Assembly (NCBI RefSeq): GCF_965225875.1
Contig: NZ_CBDDBS010000002.1
Span: 2,914,001-2,978,000, forward strand
Length of the DNA: 64,000 nucleotides
Reading direction: 5' to 3'
Source: Haliscomenobacter sp965225875
GTDB taxonomy: Bacteria > Bacteroidota > Bacteroidia > Chitinophagales > Saprospiraceae
Part shown: positions 8,571-18,247 of the stretch, one piece after another
Layout of the letters: each line of letters starts with the position of its first letter
Numbering within the stretch: the first letter of the stretch is position 1
Made by a program: the position numbers and the translations under genes
The notes under the pieces: model-generated
Database searches by the model: none
The model's input: only the letters and a program-made list of their open reading frames with translations
Told to the model about the DNA's origin: nothing

Positions 8571-8700
8571 CCTTCCGAAAGTTTTCGACTTTCGGAAGGT
8601 TCCTTTACAGCAGGGTCTTGCGCATAAAGATTCAGGTAGTAGCCTTTTGCTCAAAATCCTGCGCTAAAGAGCTTTCCGAAAGTGGAAAACTTTCGGAAAG
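8571..8700. repeat. Two hairpins with the same arm sequence
   Basis: Hairpin one has arms 8571-8581 and 8589-8599 and hairpin two has arms 8672-8682 and 8690-8700. Both arm pairs contain TTCCGAAAG/CTTTCGGAA, so they can also pair with each other across the 70-base spacer. The unit ends 45 bases before the anmK start. Either hairpin could terminate the upstream ABC gene, but no long T run follows. Switching between alternative pairings is possible but unproven. Confidence 0.75.
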
Positions 8701-8745
8701 GGGTTTTATAGCCTACGGTAGCTTAAATTTTAAAATCCTTTTCCA

Positions 8746-9942
8746 ATGAACCCATATTTACAGCAACTCTACAATATCGCCCAAAAGCCCGTGCGCCACA
8801 TCATTGGTTTGATGTCGGGTACCTCACTGGATGGTTTGGATGTTGCCCTTTGCGCCTTGCGGGGTGCAGGACCCAATACCCAGGTGGAGTTGTTACAATT
8901 CAGCACCGTGCCTTACGACGCTGCCCTCAAAGCAGAAATTCGCCAGGTGTTTGCCAAACGGGAAATCGACTTCCAGCACCTTTGTCTTTTGCACCCCAAA
9001 ATCGGCATCTTGCACGGCCAAATGATCAATGCTTGTTTAGCGGAATGGGGCATCTCAGCAGCGGAAGTGGATCTGGTAGCGAGTCACGGGCAAACGGTTT
9101 ATCACGCGCCCAAAACCCAGCATGGACTCGCGGATTATGGCAATACGACCCTGCAAATTGGCGATGGTGACCATGTAGCGCGCACCACAGGCATCATCAC
9201 TCTCGCCGACTTCCGCATGCGCCACATCGCGGCGGGAGGCGAAGGCGCTCCACTGGCGGTTTACGGCGATTATTTTGTATTGGGTAAGGCTGGCGAAGAC
9301 CGTATTTTGCTGAACATGGGCGGCATTTCCAATTTCACCTACCTACCAGGTGACCTCGATGCCAGCAAAGTTTTTACCACCGATACCGGCCCGGGCAATA
9401 CTCTTTTGGATGCCATCACCCGGCAGTTTTATCCCCACCTGGATTACGATAAAGACGGGAAAATTGCCTTGTCGGGGCAAACCAATGTGGCATTGTTGGA
9501 AGCTTTAAAAGCTCATCCTTTTTTTGACGCGCCTTTCCCAAAAACCACTGGACCAGAGGTTTTTAATCTAGGATACCTTAAAGCAGCACAGGAGAAAACC
9601 AATACCCTACACCTGGGTGCCCCCGACCTACTGTGCACGCTAGTGCAATTCAGTGCAGATACCATCGTGGCAGGCATCAAACGGGCCATTGGCACTCAAC
9701 CTTTTGCTTTCTTTTTGAGCGGTGGCGGAGCGCACAATCCAGCCTTGATCGGGGCCATTCGGGCACAATTCCCGGGGGCCAGTTTTCAATCCACGGATGT
9801 ACTAGGGGTACCTGGCGATGCCAAAGAAGCGGTCCTTTTTGCCATTTTGGCCAATGAGGCGGTGGCAGGAGGGTATACTTCTTTTGGTGATCGGCACAAG
9901 GTACCTTCGGTAGTGATGGGGAAGATTTGTTGGCCGGGCTAA
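8746..9942 (+). CDS. anmK: Anhydro-N-acetylmuramic acid kinase
   Basis: A 398-residue ASKHA-fold kinase that phosphorylates and opens 1,6-anhydro-MurNAc during recycling of peptidoglycan in the cytoplasm. Diagnostic motifs are GLMSGTSLDGLDVALC near residue 21, SHGQTVYH, ILLNMGGISNFTYLPG near 187, the DTGPGN loop and FFLSGGGAHNP near 325. Its length matches the family. It is downstream of an orphan ABC ATPase and convergent with the esterase gene, whose stop is 8 bases away. No murQ or other recycling gene is nearby. Confidence 0.93.
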   Translation: MNPYLQQLYNIAQKPVRHIIGLMSGTSLDGLDVALCALRGAGPNTQVELLQFSTVPYDAALKAEIRQVFAKREIDFQHLCLLHPKIGILHGQMINACLAEWGISAAEVDLVASHGQTVYHAPKTQHGLADYGNTTLQIGDGDHVARTTGIITLADFRMRHIAAGGEGAPLAVYGDYFVLGKAGEDRILLNMGGISNFTYLPGDLDASKVFTTDTGPGNTLLDAITRQFYPHLDYDKDGKIALSGQTNVALLEALKAHPFFDAPFPKTTGPEVFNLGYLKAAQEKTNTLHLGAPDLLCTLVQFSADTIVAGIKRAIGTQPFAFFLSGGGAHNPALIGAIRAQFPGASFQSTDVLGVPGDAKEAVLFAILANEAVAGGYTSFGDRHKVPSVVMGKICWPG

Positions 9943-9950
9943 ACAAACAC

Positions 9951-11714
9951 TCACAACCTCGGCTTCCCAGGTTTCACCCCTGCCTCAAATCCATTCACGC
10001 CCTTCACCTTTACTTTCCGGCGATACACTTTATCCCGGCAGGTAATGTACAAGGTGTCAAAATTGGGGCCGGCAAAACACAAGTTCGATACCTGGCCTTT
10101 GGTCAGGGGCACGGGCAAAATGGCATTCACCCGTCCCAATTGATCCAGTACCTGAATGCCGGTGAGCGAGGTGACGTAAATGCGCCCATCCCGATCACAT
10201 TTCAAGCCATCCGACCAGGCGTTTTCGTCTTCGTCGCGGACATGGAGCCAGCCGAACTTTTGTTTGTTGGCCAGTTTGCCATCTGCCTGAATCTGATACA
10301 CCCAAACCCAATGCGAGGCAGATTCAGTCACGTACAACTGGGTTTGATCGGGGGATAAGCACAGCCCATTGGCGAACTTCAAGCCTTCATCCACCACCAC
10401 TTTTTCACCATTGGGCCGGATCATATACAGTTTGCTGGGCCGTTCGCGACCATCCGGTGCAGTGAAATAAATATTGCCGTTGGCCGCCACAGTGATGTCA
10501 TTGCTGCTGGCGACACTATCCGCTACTACTTTTACATTGCCCTGGGCATCATAACTCAGGATTTGTTTACTGCCACCTGCGGCGGTGTATCGTTTGCCAT
10601 CCGGGCCGAAGGCGGTACCCGTGGCCCGTTTGGAGTCGATGGGCAAGGCAATGAGTTTGCCGTCCAGGCCAACTTTGTAAGTCTTGGAATTAGGAAAATC
10701 CTGGAAAAAGAACTCACCGGCAGCGTTAGTAGCAGTACCTTCGGTAAAGGAGTAACCTTCTCCAACCAATTCCCATTCGGTATTTTCCACTAGAATGTCG
10801 CTGAGAAACTGATTTTTGGAGCTTCCTTTGCCAACTGGTTTCGGGTAATCCTTCCACAACCAGCGCATGGCCTGCGGGAAAATGGCGGTGCCATGTTGGC
10901 CATTGTGCCCCCCTTCGCCCCAGATGTAATTCACCTCGTACCCGGCAAAGGTCAAGGCGCGGGCCATCATTTCATTGGCTTTCCACCAGTCGCCCGCGTA
11001 GATGTTGAGGTCATTGCTGCCGTCTTGCAAGAAAATGCGGATGGGCTTGGGCTCGTATTTGCGGATCAGGGAAGGATAACGATCAGCACCCCGCAGATTG
11101 ACGTAAGTGCCAATGGCGCTGAAGACCCGGGAAAAGGCGTCGGGTCGCTCCCAGGCTGCGGTAAAGGCACAAACTGCGCCACTGCTTGAGCCGCCAATGG
11201 CGCGATCGTTGCCACTTTTGGAAAGCAGGATGGCCCGACCATCGGCGGCTTTGCGTTTTTCTACTTCGGGTAAAATTTCTTCTAACACAAAGCGGGCGTA
11301 TGCGTCGCCCAGGCCGTCGTATTCAAAACTGCGGTTGTAGCGATCAAGGGAAGTCTCTTCATTGCTCGCTTTAACTTGGCCAGGGGTGATAAAAACGCCG
11401 ATGGTGATGGGCATTTCCTTTTGGTGGATCAGGTTGTCAAAAACGGTGGGCGCCTTCCATTGGACGCCATCCTGGTTCACATACACGCAGGCAGGTTTGT
11501 CCGAGCGGTATTGAGCAGGGATGTAAACGGATACCTCGCGGCGGGTGCCGGGAAAAATTTTGGAGTTTTCAAAAGTGAATTTGATGATTTCTCCCTTGGG
11601 CACTCCGGCCTGTTCGACCGAGGCAGCATCGACGGGATAGGATTCGGCAGGTGTTTGGGCCAAAGCCAGGGCGGCATAGCCCAGGCACAGCAAGCTTGCG
11701 ATCAGTTTTTTCAT
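9951..11714 (-). CDS. Secreted esterase (Fes/enterochelin esterase-like) fused to an SMP-30/gluconolactonase-like propeller
   Basis: 587 residues with a signal peptide ending ALALAQ near residue 20. Residues about 30-300 form an alpha/beta hydrolase of the esterase-D/Fes type: VSVYIPAQYR, and GGSSSGAVCAF with the nucleophilic serine. Residues about 310-570 form a six-bladed SMP-30/gluconolactonase-like propeller (SDGLKCDRDGRIYVTS, FANGLCLSPDQTQLYV). Hydrolysis of a sugar ester or lactone outside the cytoplasm is a reasonable inference; the substrate is unknown. The last 25 codons are G-ending, and a close relative of the C-terminal 27 codons survives as an isolated remnant at 28159-28242. Confidence 0.82.
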   Translation of the reverse strand: MKKLIASLLCLGYAALALAQTPAESYPVDAASVEQAGVPKGEIIKFTFENSKIFPGTRREVSVYIPAQYRSDKPACVYVNQDGVQWKAPTVFDNLIHQKEMPITIGVFITPGQVKASNEETSLDRYNRSFEYDGLGDAYARFVLEEILPEVEKRKAADGRAILLSKSGNDRAIGGSSSGAVCAFTAAWERPDAFSRVFSAIGTYVNLRGADRYPSLIRKYEPKPIRIFLQDGSNDLNIYAGDWWKANEMMARALTFAGYEVNYIWGEGGHNGQHGTAIFPQAMRWLWKDYPKPVGKGSSKNQFLSDILVENTEWELVGEGYSFTEGTATNAAGEFFFQDFPNSKTYKVGLDGKLIALPIDSKRATGTAFGPDGKRYTAAGGSKQILSYDAQGNVKVVADSVASSNDITVAANGNIYFTAPDGRERPSKLYMIRPNGEKVVVDEGLKFANGLCLSPDQTQLYVTESASHWVWVYQIQADGKLANKQKFGWLHVRDEDENAWSDGLKCDRDGRIYVTSLTGIQVLDQLGRVNAILPVPLTKGQVSNLCFAGPNFDTLYITCRDKVYRRKVKVKGVNGFEAGVKPGKPRL

Positions 11715-11849
11715 GTTTATAGTTTATAGGCATGAAAATTAATCTTTTATCCAGGAATGTGGGAGAAAAGGGTGATAAAATTGAAGGGGATGCTGCCAAC
11801 TTATTTTCCTTCAGGGCTGTTAAGATTCTAACCCCATAACTTATTCGCT

Positions 11850-12470
11850 ATGTCGCATACCTTTACATTGTTTGAAGAAGGCGTTCCCTTGGCCCAGGCC
11901 GAGCGAGCCTTACTCTTGTTTCACGGTCGGGGCGGAAATGCCCAGGCCATCCTTGAACTCGGGCGGGCAATCGCCCCGGCAGGCACCTATTTAGCCGCAT
12001 TACAAGCCACCAACAATACCTGGTATCCCTATAGTTTTATGGCTCCCGTGATCGACAATCAACCCTGGTTGGATTCGGCCTTGGCCAATGTTCAGCAATT
12101 GATTGAACAAACAGAAAAGGTGTTGCCTTCCAAGCAAATTTACCTGATGGGTTTTTCACAAGGCGCCTGTTTAACCCTGGAAAGTGCAGCTCGTTTCGCC
12201 CGACCATTTGGGGGCGTGATTGCTTTTACGGGGGGCCTGATCGGTCAAACGCTGGATACAAGTCCCTATCAGGCCCAATTTGCCGGAACCCGCATTTTGA
12301 TGACGAACAGTGACAATGATCCGCATGTGCCCCAAAGCCGCAGTGAAGAGAGCAAGGCTGTTTTAGAAAACCTGGGTGCCGAGCTGAATTTGGTGATTTA
12401 TCCCGGACGCGCCCACATTGTGTCGCCAGAAGAGCAGAGCCTGGCCAAAGCATTTATTTTTTCAACCTAA
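11850..12470 (+). CDS. Phospholipase/carboxylesterase-family alpha/beta hydrolase
   Basis: A 206-residue cytoplasmic esterase. It has LLLFHGRGGNA (oxyanion-hole region), the nucleophile elbow MGFSQGACL, an aspartate in SDNDPHVP and a histidine in GRAHIVSPEE, completing a Ser-Asp-His triad. The length and motif order fit the YpfH/acyl-protein thioesterase-like group. It is followed after 17 bases by a small gene, probably in the same transcript. The natural ester is unknown. Confidence 0.85.
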   Translation: MSHTFTLFEEGVPLAQAERALLLFHGRGGNAQAILELGRAIAPAGTYLAALQATNNTWYPYSFMAPVIDNQPWLDSALANVQQLIEQTEKVLPSKQIYLMGFSQGACLTLESAARFARPFGGVIAFTGGLIGQTLDTSPYQAQFAGTRILMTNSDNDPHVPQSRSEESKAVLENLGAELNLVIYPGRAHIVSPEEQSLAKAFIFST

Positions 12471-12487
12471 TTCAAAACCTTCCCAAA

Positions 12488-12790
12488 ATGGAAAATTACA
12501 ATAGCGTTTTAGAAGCACTCGATGGCCTGAAGGCCCGTGGTTATACCGAAGATTTTAACCTCAAACAAAATTGCCTCGTATGTGGAGCGGGGAAATACCA
12601 ATTGCTGCACGATGAATTTCACGTAGATCAGGTTTATCGTTTTGAATCGGGTTCCTCCGACCCGGACGAAGAAAGTGTGTTGTACGCCATTTCTTCGGAT
12701 AAACATGAGCTCAAAGGTACTTTGCTCAGCTCATTTGGCATTTACGCTGACCCCATTGCGGAGGAAATGCTGACAAAATTGAAAATTTAA
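12488..12790 (+). CDS. Small conserved Bacteroidetes protein, function unknown
   Basis: 100 acidic residues with no signal peptide or membrane segment. It reads as a compact alpha/beta domain with EDFNLKQNCLVCGAGKYQL and HVDQVYRFESGSSDPDEESVLYAISS. Similar short proteins are common in Bacteroidetes and are sometimes labelled phosphoribosylpyrophosphate synthetase, but it has none of that enzyme's motifs. It is close behind the esterase gene. I do not assign a function. Confidence 0.72.
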   Translation: MENYNSVLEALDGLKARGYTEDFNLKQNCLVCGAGKYQLLHDEFHVDQVYRFESGSSDPDEESVLYAISSDKHELKGTLLSSFGIYADPIAEEMLTKLKI

Positions 12791-13126
12791 CCCATCCAAA
12801 CGCTTCTAAAGGCTGGTGCCCGAGCAGAATCCGGGTACTGCCAGCCCTTGTTCCATCCACTTTGGTCATCCAACTGACAAAGCACCACTTGGCGATTCTC
12901 CCCCAAAATGGGTGAGCCCTCCTTGCGCCAAAAAGGCCGTTTTTTGACCGTTTTGGTTAAAAAACTGCATTTTGTGTCCGAAAAACTGCATTTCGTCGCC
13001 TAAAAAATCCCCCATTTTGCAGGATTTCCCACTCGGCCTCACCCCTCTATCTTTAAGCACAGATTTTTTGACGCTGGCGCAAAATTTTTCACGACTGTAA
13101 TCAATCACTCACTAACCTATGTAAGG
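12791..13126. other. 336-bp region before the SusC operon, with a 13-bp direct repeat
   Basis: No gene is supported here. An exact 13-base direct repeat AAAAACTGCATTT lies at 12960-12972 and 12981-12993, 21 bases apart, i.e. two helical turns. It is about 135 bases before the SusC start, which suits a dimeric activator site. Short complementary pieces (CCCCAAAATGGG near 12901, CCCCCATTTTGC near 13009) are also present. I find no good -7 element. Confidence 0.4.
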
Positions 13127-16100
13127 ATGAAGCCAAATTTGTACTTGTTGGCCATCGGGCTACTGCTATGCGCAGGCCCCTTGCTGGCCCAAGACCTCAA
13201 TGTTAGCGGGACCGTCCGATCGAAAGAGGATGGACTCACTCTACCCGGGGTCAGTATTTTTATCAAAGGAACAACGCGGGGCACTGTAAGCGATATTGAT
13301 GGCAAATACGCCCTGAGTGCTCCCAGTGATGGGATTTTGGTATTCAGCTACACCGGTTTTGCCACCATTGAAGAAAACATAAATGGACGCAGCACCATCG
13401 ACCTGAACCTGGAGTCCGATATCCTCAAACTCAACGAAGTGGTCGTCACTGCAGTCGGGATTTCCCGCGGGCAAAAAGCCCTGGGTTATTCCATCGAGCG
13501 GGTCGACGCCGAAAAAGTGCAACAAACCAGCGAACCCGACATGTTGCGCAGCCTTTCGGGCAAAGTGCCCGGGGTCAACATCATCGGCTCCAGTGGGGTA
13601 CCCGGCAGTGCTACCCGCATCACCTTGCGGGGCAACCGTTCGTTTTTTGGCAACAACCAACCCTTGATCGTGGTAGACGGGATTCCGTACAACAACGAAA
13701 CCAACGGGATCAGTGCCGGGGGCAATAGCCAGCTGGTCGGTGGTGGGGCATTTTCCAGCCGTCTGGCCGATTTGGACCCCAACAACATCGAATCCATCAA
13801 CGTACTCAAGGGTGGGGCAGCCGCGGCCCTTTACGGCATCCGCGCCGCCAATGGCGTATTGTTGATCACCACCAAAACGGGGAGCTCCAAGGTGTCGAAG
13901 AAGGGTCTGGAGATCACCTACTCATCTTCGGTAGCCTTGGAAAACATCGCCAATGTACCTGATTATCAGAACACTTATGGTACGGGCACGGGCTTTGTGT
14001 TTGCATTTTCCAATGGCTCCTGGGGGGCACCATTCAAAAGTGCCGTCAACTACCCCACCATCGATTCCATTCCGATGTGGGCCGCTTATGGCAATGCCTT
14101 TGCTACTTTGCGGGGTAAAAAACACGTTTACCAGGCTTATCCCAACAACGTCAAGGACTTTTTTGAAACAGGGGTTGTCCTGGAAAACTCCCTGACGCTC
14201 TCGGGTGGCACCAATAAAAGTAGCCTGATCGCCACGCTGTCGAAGCTGGATCAAACGGGTTACATTCCTAATTCTTCCTTTAAAAGATTCAACGTCAGTT
14301 TGGGTGGAAGCACCAAACTGGACAATGGCCTCGTGCTCAACGGCAACCTGGCCTTTACCAACACGGTGCAATTTGGCCCTGCCGGTGGAGCCAACAACGC
14401 CGTAGGTAACGCTTCGGCCTTTGGTCGTACCATGTTCCTGGGCCGCAACTGGCCGCTGCAGGAGCTACCTTTTGAAGACCCCACTACCCGGGGATCAGTA
14501 TTCTTTTTGCCAGTGGGTTCAGCCACCAATCCCTACTGGAGTACCAAATACGATGGATTTGGGGGCAATGTCAACCGTGTCGTCGCCAGTTTGGGCGCTG
14601 CCTACGATCTGACTTCCTGGTTGAGTGCTGCATACAAAATTGGCATCAACAACTATTCCCAAAACGACAAAGAATGGTTTCGGCCCGGCTCACGGGGCGC
14701 AGGAGGGATTGGTCAAATCGCCGAAGGCAACACCAGCTTTACGGAAATTGAGTCCAACTTCCTGTTGACGGCCACCACACAACTCAATTCGGATTTTGGC
14801 TTCAAAGCCGTAGTTGGACATAACCTGAACCAACGCACTACCAATGAGCAAAGGTTCAGGGGGCAAGGCATGGTCAATTTTGACATTTTGGATCTCGATA
14901 ACACCTCCAATGTCATTCCATTCGGTGGAGACTACGAGCGGCGTAGGTTGTACGGTGTATTTACGGACTTGACCCTCGATTATCGGGGCTGGGCTTTTGT
15001 GAATTTCACCGGGCGCAACGACTGGTCTTCCACCTTGCCCGCTGAAAACCGCAGCTTCTTCTATCCTGGTGTGAATGGCTCACTGGTATTCACCGATGCC
15101 TTGAAGATGAAGTCTTCGGTATTGAATTTCGGTAAAATCCGGGCTAGCTGGGCCACCGTGGGTAATGATGCACCGGCCTATGCACTATCACCAATTTATC
15201 TGATCAACCTGGGCAACAGCCAAAATTTGGTAGGTGGCATTCGCCAAAACGACTTCCCTTTCCGTGGTTTGTCTGCTGCCACCTTGTCCAATACGGCTAC
15301 CGATCCCAACCTGAAACCGGAGTTTACCCGCAGTGTGGAAATTGGTACCGAACTGAAGTTTTTCACCGGGCGGATCGGCCTGGATATGACTTATTATAAA
15401 ACCCGTACCACGGATCAAATCGGGCGTTTGTCACTGCCCGCTGCTTCGGGTTTCAGCAACTTGCTGACCAACTTTGGGGTGTTGGACAATGAAGGCATCG
15501 AAGTGGGGCTGAGCCTTGATCCGTTGCGCTCGGAAAAAGGGGTAAACTGGAACATCTACACCACTTTTACCCACAACAAAAACCTGGTGCGCGAACTGGC
15601 TCCGGGCTTGGAGGAAATCGAAATCCAGGGTTTGTTTGCCGGTAGTGTGACGCCCGTATTGCGCCCGGGTTTGCCTTACGGGGCGATTCGGGGCACAGTT
15701 TCCTTGCGCGACGATGAGGGCAATTTGTTGATCGATCCCAGCAATGGTCAGTTGATTACGGCTTTGCAGGAAGAAATTGTAGGTGATCCCAATCCAGACT
15801 TTATCCTGGGTTTGACCAACACCTTCTCCTTCCGGGGTCTGAGTCTGAGTGTGGTACTCGATTACCGCAAAGGTGGCGATTTGTACTCTGGCACAGTCAA
15901 TCAGATGTTGGGTCGTGGGGTGTTGAAAGACACTGAAAAGCGGGAAATGAACTACATCATTCCTGGCTTCCTGGGTGATCCCGACACCAACAAGCCCTTA
16001 CTGGATGAAAGAGGCAACAAAATCCCGAACAACATCCAGCTGGAAATGAATGACTTGTACTTCGGCAACACCTTCGCGGTGAACGGTAACGACGAATGGG

Positions 16101-16366
16101 GCGTGTTTGACGCTACCACCATCCGCATCCGCGAGGTCAGCCTGGGTTACACCTTGCCCAAAAACCTGTTGCAGCGCACTTTCCTGGGCTCTTTGCGCAT
16201 CAGTTTGACTGGCCGTAATCTTTGGTACCGGGCACCCAATTTCCCCAAATCGACCAGATTCGATCCTGAAACCAGCACTTTTGGTAGCCAAAACTTTGTG
16301 GGTTTTGAGTATCAGGCTGCGCCTTCGGTTCGGCGAGTGGGTTTGAATTTGCAAGCGACTTTCTAA
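13127..16366 (+). CDS. SusC/RagA-type TonB-linked outer membrane receptor
   Basis: 1079 residues. A signal peptide ends GPLLAQ near residue 22, followed by a carboxypeptidase-regulatory-like domain (GTTRGTVSDIDGKYAL), the junction NEVVVTAVGISRGQKALGY, a plug domain (MLRSLSGKVPGVNI, PLIVVDGIPYNNE, AAALYGIRAANGVLLITTK) and a long beta-barrel ending in the aromatic QATF. It forms the outer membrane channel that, with the SusD protein encoded 135 bases downstream, imports an oligosaccharide or peptide using TonB energy. No glycoside hydrolase is in the operon, so the substrate is not indicated. A type A inverted repeat follows 4 bases after the stop. Confidence 0.95.
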   Translation: MKPNLYLLAIGLLLCAGPLLAQDLNVSGTVRSKEDGLTLPGVSIFIKGTTRGTVSDIDGKYALSAPSDGILVFSYTGFATIEENINGRSTIDLNLESDILKLNEVVVTAVGISRGQKALGYSIERVDAEKVQQTSEPDMLRSLSGKVPGVNIIGSSGVPGSATRITLRGNRSFFGNNQPLIVVDGIPYNNETNGISAGGNSQLVGGGAFSSRLADLDPNNIESINVLKGGAAAALYGIRAANGVLLITTKTGSSKVSKKGLEITYSSSVALENIANVPDYQNTYGTGTGFVFAFSNGSWGAPFKSAVNYPTIDSIPMWAAYGNAFATLRGKKHVYQAYPNNVKDFFETGVVLENSLTLSGGTNKSSLIATLSKLDQTGYIPNSSFKRFNVSLGGSTKLDNGLVLNGNLAFTNTVQFGPAGGANNAVGNASAFGRTMFLGRNWPLQELPFEDPTTRGSVFFLPVGSATNPYWSTKYDGFGGNVNRVVASLGAAYDLTSWLSAAYKIGINNYSQNDKEWFRPGSRGAGGIGQIAEGNTSFTEIESNFLLTATTQLNSDFGFKAVVGHNLNQRTTNEQRFRGQGMVNFDILDLDNTSNVIPFGGDYERRRLYGVFTDLTLDYRGWAFVNFTGRNDWSSTLPAENRSFFYPGVNGSLVFTDALKMKSSVLNFGKIRASWATVGNDAPAYALSPIYLINLGNSQNLVGGIRQNDFPFRGLSAATLSNTATDPNLKPEFTRSVEIGTELKFFTGRIGLDMTYYKTRTTDQIGRLSLPAASGFSNLLTNFGVLDNEGIEVGLSLDPLRSEKGVNWNIYTTFTHNKNLVRELAPGLEEIEIQGLFAGSVTPVLRPGLPYGAIRGTVSLRDDEGNLLIDPSNGQLITALQEEIVGDPNPDFILGLTNTFSFRGLSLSVVLDYRKGGDLYSGTVNQMLGRGVLKDTEKREMNYIIPGFLGDPDTNKPLLDERGNKIPNNIQLEMNDLYFGNTFAVNGNDEWGVFDATTIRIREVSLGYTLPKNLLQRTFLGSLRISLTGRNLWYRAPNFPKSTRFDPETSTFGSQNFVGFEYQAAPSVRRVGLNLQATF

Positions 16367-16370
16367 TGAA

Positions 16371-16485
16371 GGTTGAGGAGGTTTAGGAAGGTTGAGAAGG
16401 TTGAGGCTGCCGCAGTAACTTAGACAAAATCTCTGTCAAAAACGCTGCGGTAGCCTCAACTTCTCAACTCCTCAACTCCTCAACC
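16371..16485. repeat. Type A inverted repeat (GTTGAGGA words), copy 1
   Basis: The left arm 16371-16415 is made of GTTGAG-type words ending in GTTGAGGCTGCCGCAG. The right arm 16445-16485 begins CTGCGGTAGCCTCAAC and continues as CTCAACT words. The core GAGGCTGCCGCAG/CTGCGGTAGCCTC pairs with one mismatch. It lies between susC and susD of one operon, so it would be transcribed and might set the ratio of the two proteins. Confidence 0.85.
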
Positions 16486-16501
16486 CCAAAAAAACGAATA
16501 C

Positions 16502-18127
16502 ATGAAAACCAAACATAAATACCTTCTCCAAAGCCTCATCGTCGCGGTAGCCTTACTGGTGCTGCCCGCCTGCGAAAAAGGCTTTCTGGACATCAACGTG
16601 GATCCCAACAACCCCACCGATGTCCCCCTGACCCAATTGTTGCCCTATGCGGAATTGGCCATGTCCAATGCCCTTTCCATACACAGTCAGGGCTTGGGCG
16701 AACCAGCGGCCTGCTTTTCGCACTACATTGTAACGCGCAACAACTTCAATAGCTATTTTGCGCAGGGTGGCGATGGTGCGGTCAGCGATCCCTGGGAACA
16801 ATTGTATACCATTGCCCTGACCGACCTGCGGCGCATCATCGACGTAGGCACCGAAGATGAAGCCTGGAATTTTGTGGGAGCTGCTCAATTGCTGACCGCT
16901 TTTACGATGGGTACCCTGGTCGACGTGTGGGGCGATGTGCCTTATCGGGAAGCCAATTTGGGTTCGCTCAAACCTTATCCGGTATTTGATACAGGCAGTC
17001 AGGTGTATGCAGATTTGCTCAAACTCGTTGATGAAGCTCAGACCAATCTGGCCAAAGTAAGCAATGTACGGATGGGGAACTCCGACCTGTACTTTGCCGG
17101 GGACGTGGCCAAATGGCAACGTTTTGGCAATACCCTCAAATTGCGCCTCTACAACCAGGCCCGCCTAACTCCCGTCTACGATGATGCCGCAGTTAAATCC
17201 CTGCTAACGGGCAACAAGTTGATGGGGGCTGCGACCGACGATTTTGAAATGTTGTACGGCAATGTGGTGTCTCCCGATACCCGGCACCCAACTTTCATCG
17301 ATGAGTACACCCAGAACAGTCCGGCTTACAACATCAGTCCTTATTTCTACCAAATTATGCAAGGCAAAAGCCAGCTGAATACCATCTTTAAGGACATTGT
17401 TGACCCACGGATTCCGTATTACTTCTACAACCAGCTGACCCCAGCACAACCTGCCCAAAACGCGGTATCCTACCGGGATGGGGGCTTTGTGTCGATCTGG
17501 TTTGGCTCTCTGAACATTGACCCCAACGAGGGTTTTGACCAAAACACTTCCAAAACAGTGTTGGGACTGTATCCAGCGGGAGGCAAATTTGACGATGGCC
17601 GCGGTGGTGCTGCAACCTTTAGCAGTGGCTTGCGGGGCGCAGGTTTGCACCGCATGTTGACCTATTTCAACAGCCTGTACATCCGGGCAGAATTGGCGCT
17701 CACCCGCAACACGGGCGAAAATGCGGAGAACTTGTTCAAACTGGCGATGGAGGAATCTTTTGCCGAAGTGAATCGCATTGCGACCACGGCAGGGGTAGCG
17801 ACCATCAGCAAGGCCAGCATTGATGAATACGTAGGCAAAATTCTGGCGCTGTACCAAGCTGCCAATGATGCGCGCAAGTTGGAGTTGATCATGACTCAAA
17901 AATGGATCGCCAACTTTGGGTTCAGCATTGAAGCCTACAACGACATCCGCCGCACGGGTTATCCCAAGCCCTTCGATCCCAGTACGGACAACAACCCCAA
18001 TACGGAGTTGATCCGCAATTACATCGTGTCCTTCCCCTATCCGACTAGCGACTTACAAATCAATCCCAATGCGCCAAAAACGCAGCGGGTGATTGCTACG
18101 GATAAGGTTTTTTGGGACCAAAATTAA
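16502..18127 (+). CDS. SusD/RagB-family nutrient-binding lipoprotein
   Basis: 541 residues. The lipobox LLVLPACEKG gives a lipid-anchored start at Cys24. The body has the SusD-like (type 2) pattern: FLDINVDPNNPTDVPLTQLLPYAE at the start, TPR-like helices with FTMGTLVDVWGDVPYREA, and SIEAYNDIRRTGYP near the end. It caps the SusC channel on the cell surface and binds the nutrient. It is second in the operon SusC-SusD-lipoprotein. Substrate is unknown. Confidence 0.93.
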   Translation: MKTKHKYLLQSLIVAVALLVLPACEKGFLDINVDPNNPTDVPLTQLLPYAELAMSNALSIHSQGLGEPAACFSHYIVTRNNFNSYFAQGGDGAVSDPWEQLYTIALTDLRRIIDVGTEDEAWNFVGAAQLLTAFTMGTLVDVWGDVPYREANLGSLKPYPVFDTGSQVYADLLKLVDEAQTNLAKVSNVRMGNSDLYFAGDVAKWQRFGNTLKLRLYNQARLTPVYDDAAVKSLLTGNKLMGAATDDFEMLYGNVVSPDTRHPTFIDEYTQNSPAYNISPYFYQIMQGKSQLNTIFKDIVDPRIPYYFYNQLTPAQPAQNAVSYRDGGFVSIWFGSLNIDPNEGFDQNTSKTVLGLYPAGGKFDDGRGGAATFSSGLRGAGLHRMLTYFNSLYIRAELALTRNTGENAENLFKLAMEESFAEVNRIATTAGVATISKASIDEYVGKILALYQAANDARKLELIMTQKWIANFGFSIEAYNDIRRTGYPKPFDPSTDNNPNTELIRNYIVSFPYPTSDLQINPNAPKTQRVIATDKVFWDQN

Positions 18128-18162
18128 TAATTGCGCGGCCTTCGGCTCGCGTTTTTTAAGTA

Positions 18163-18233
18163 GCCACAAAGGCACTAAGCCACTAAGCCACTAAGTTTAA
18201 ACATTGACTTTTGTGCCTTAGTGTCTTTGTGGC
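18163..18233. repeat. Type B inverted repeat (CACAAAGG/CACTAAG words), copy 1
   Basis: Arms 18163-18179 and 18217-18233 pair at 16 of 17 positions. The spacer continues the CACTAAGC words. It lies between the SusD gene and the lipoprotein gene at 18248, again inside the operon. Confidence 0.85.
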
Positions 18234-18247
18234 CAAAAATAACACGT

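Noticed and set aside
12866..13108. 80-codon leftward frame with repeated MQFFGHK words
   Set aside because: The repeat is the 13-bp direct repeat read as protein; no start context.
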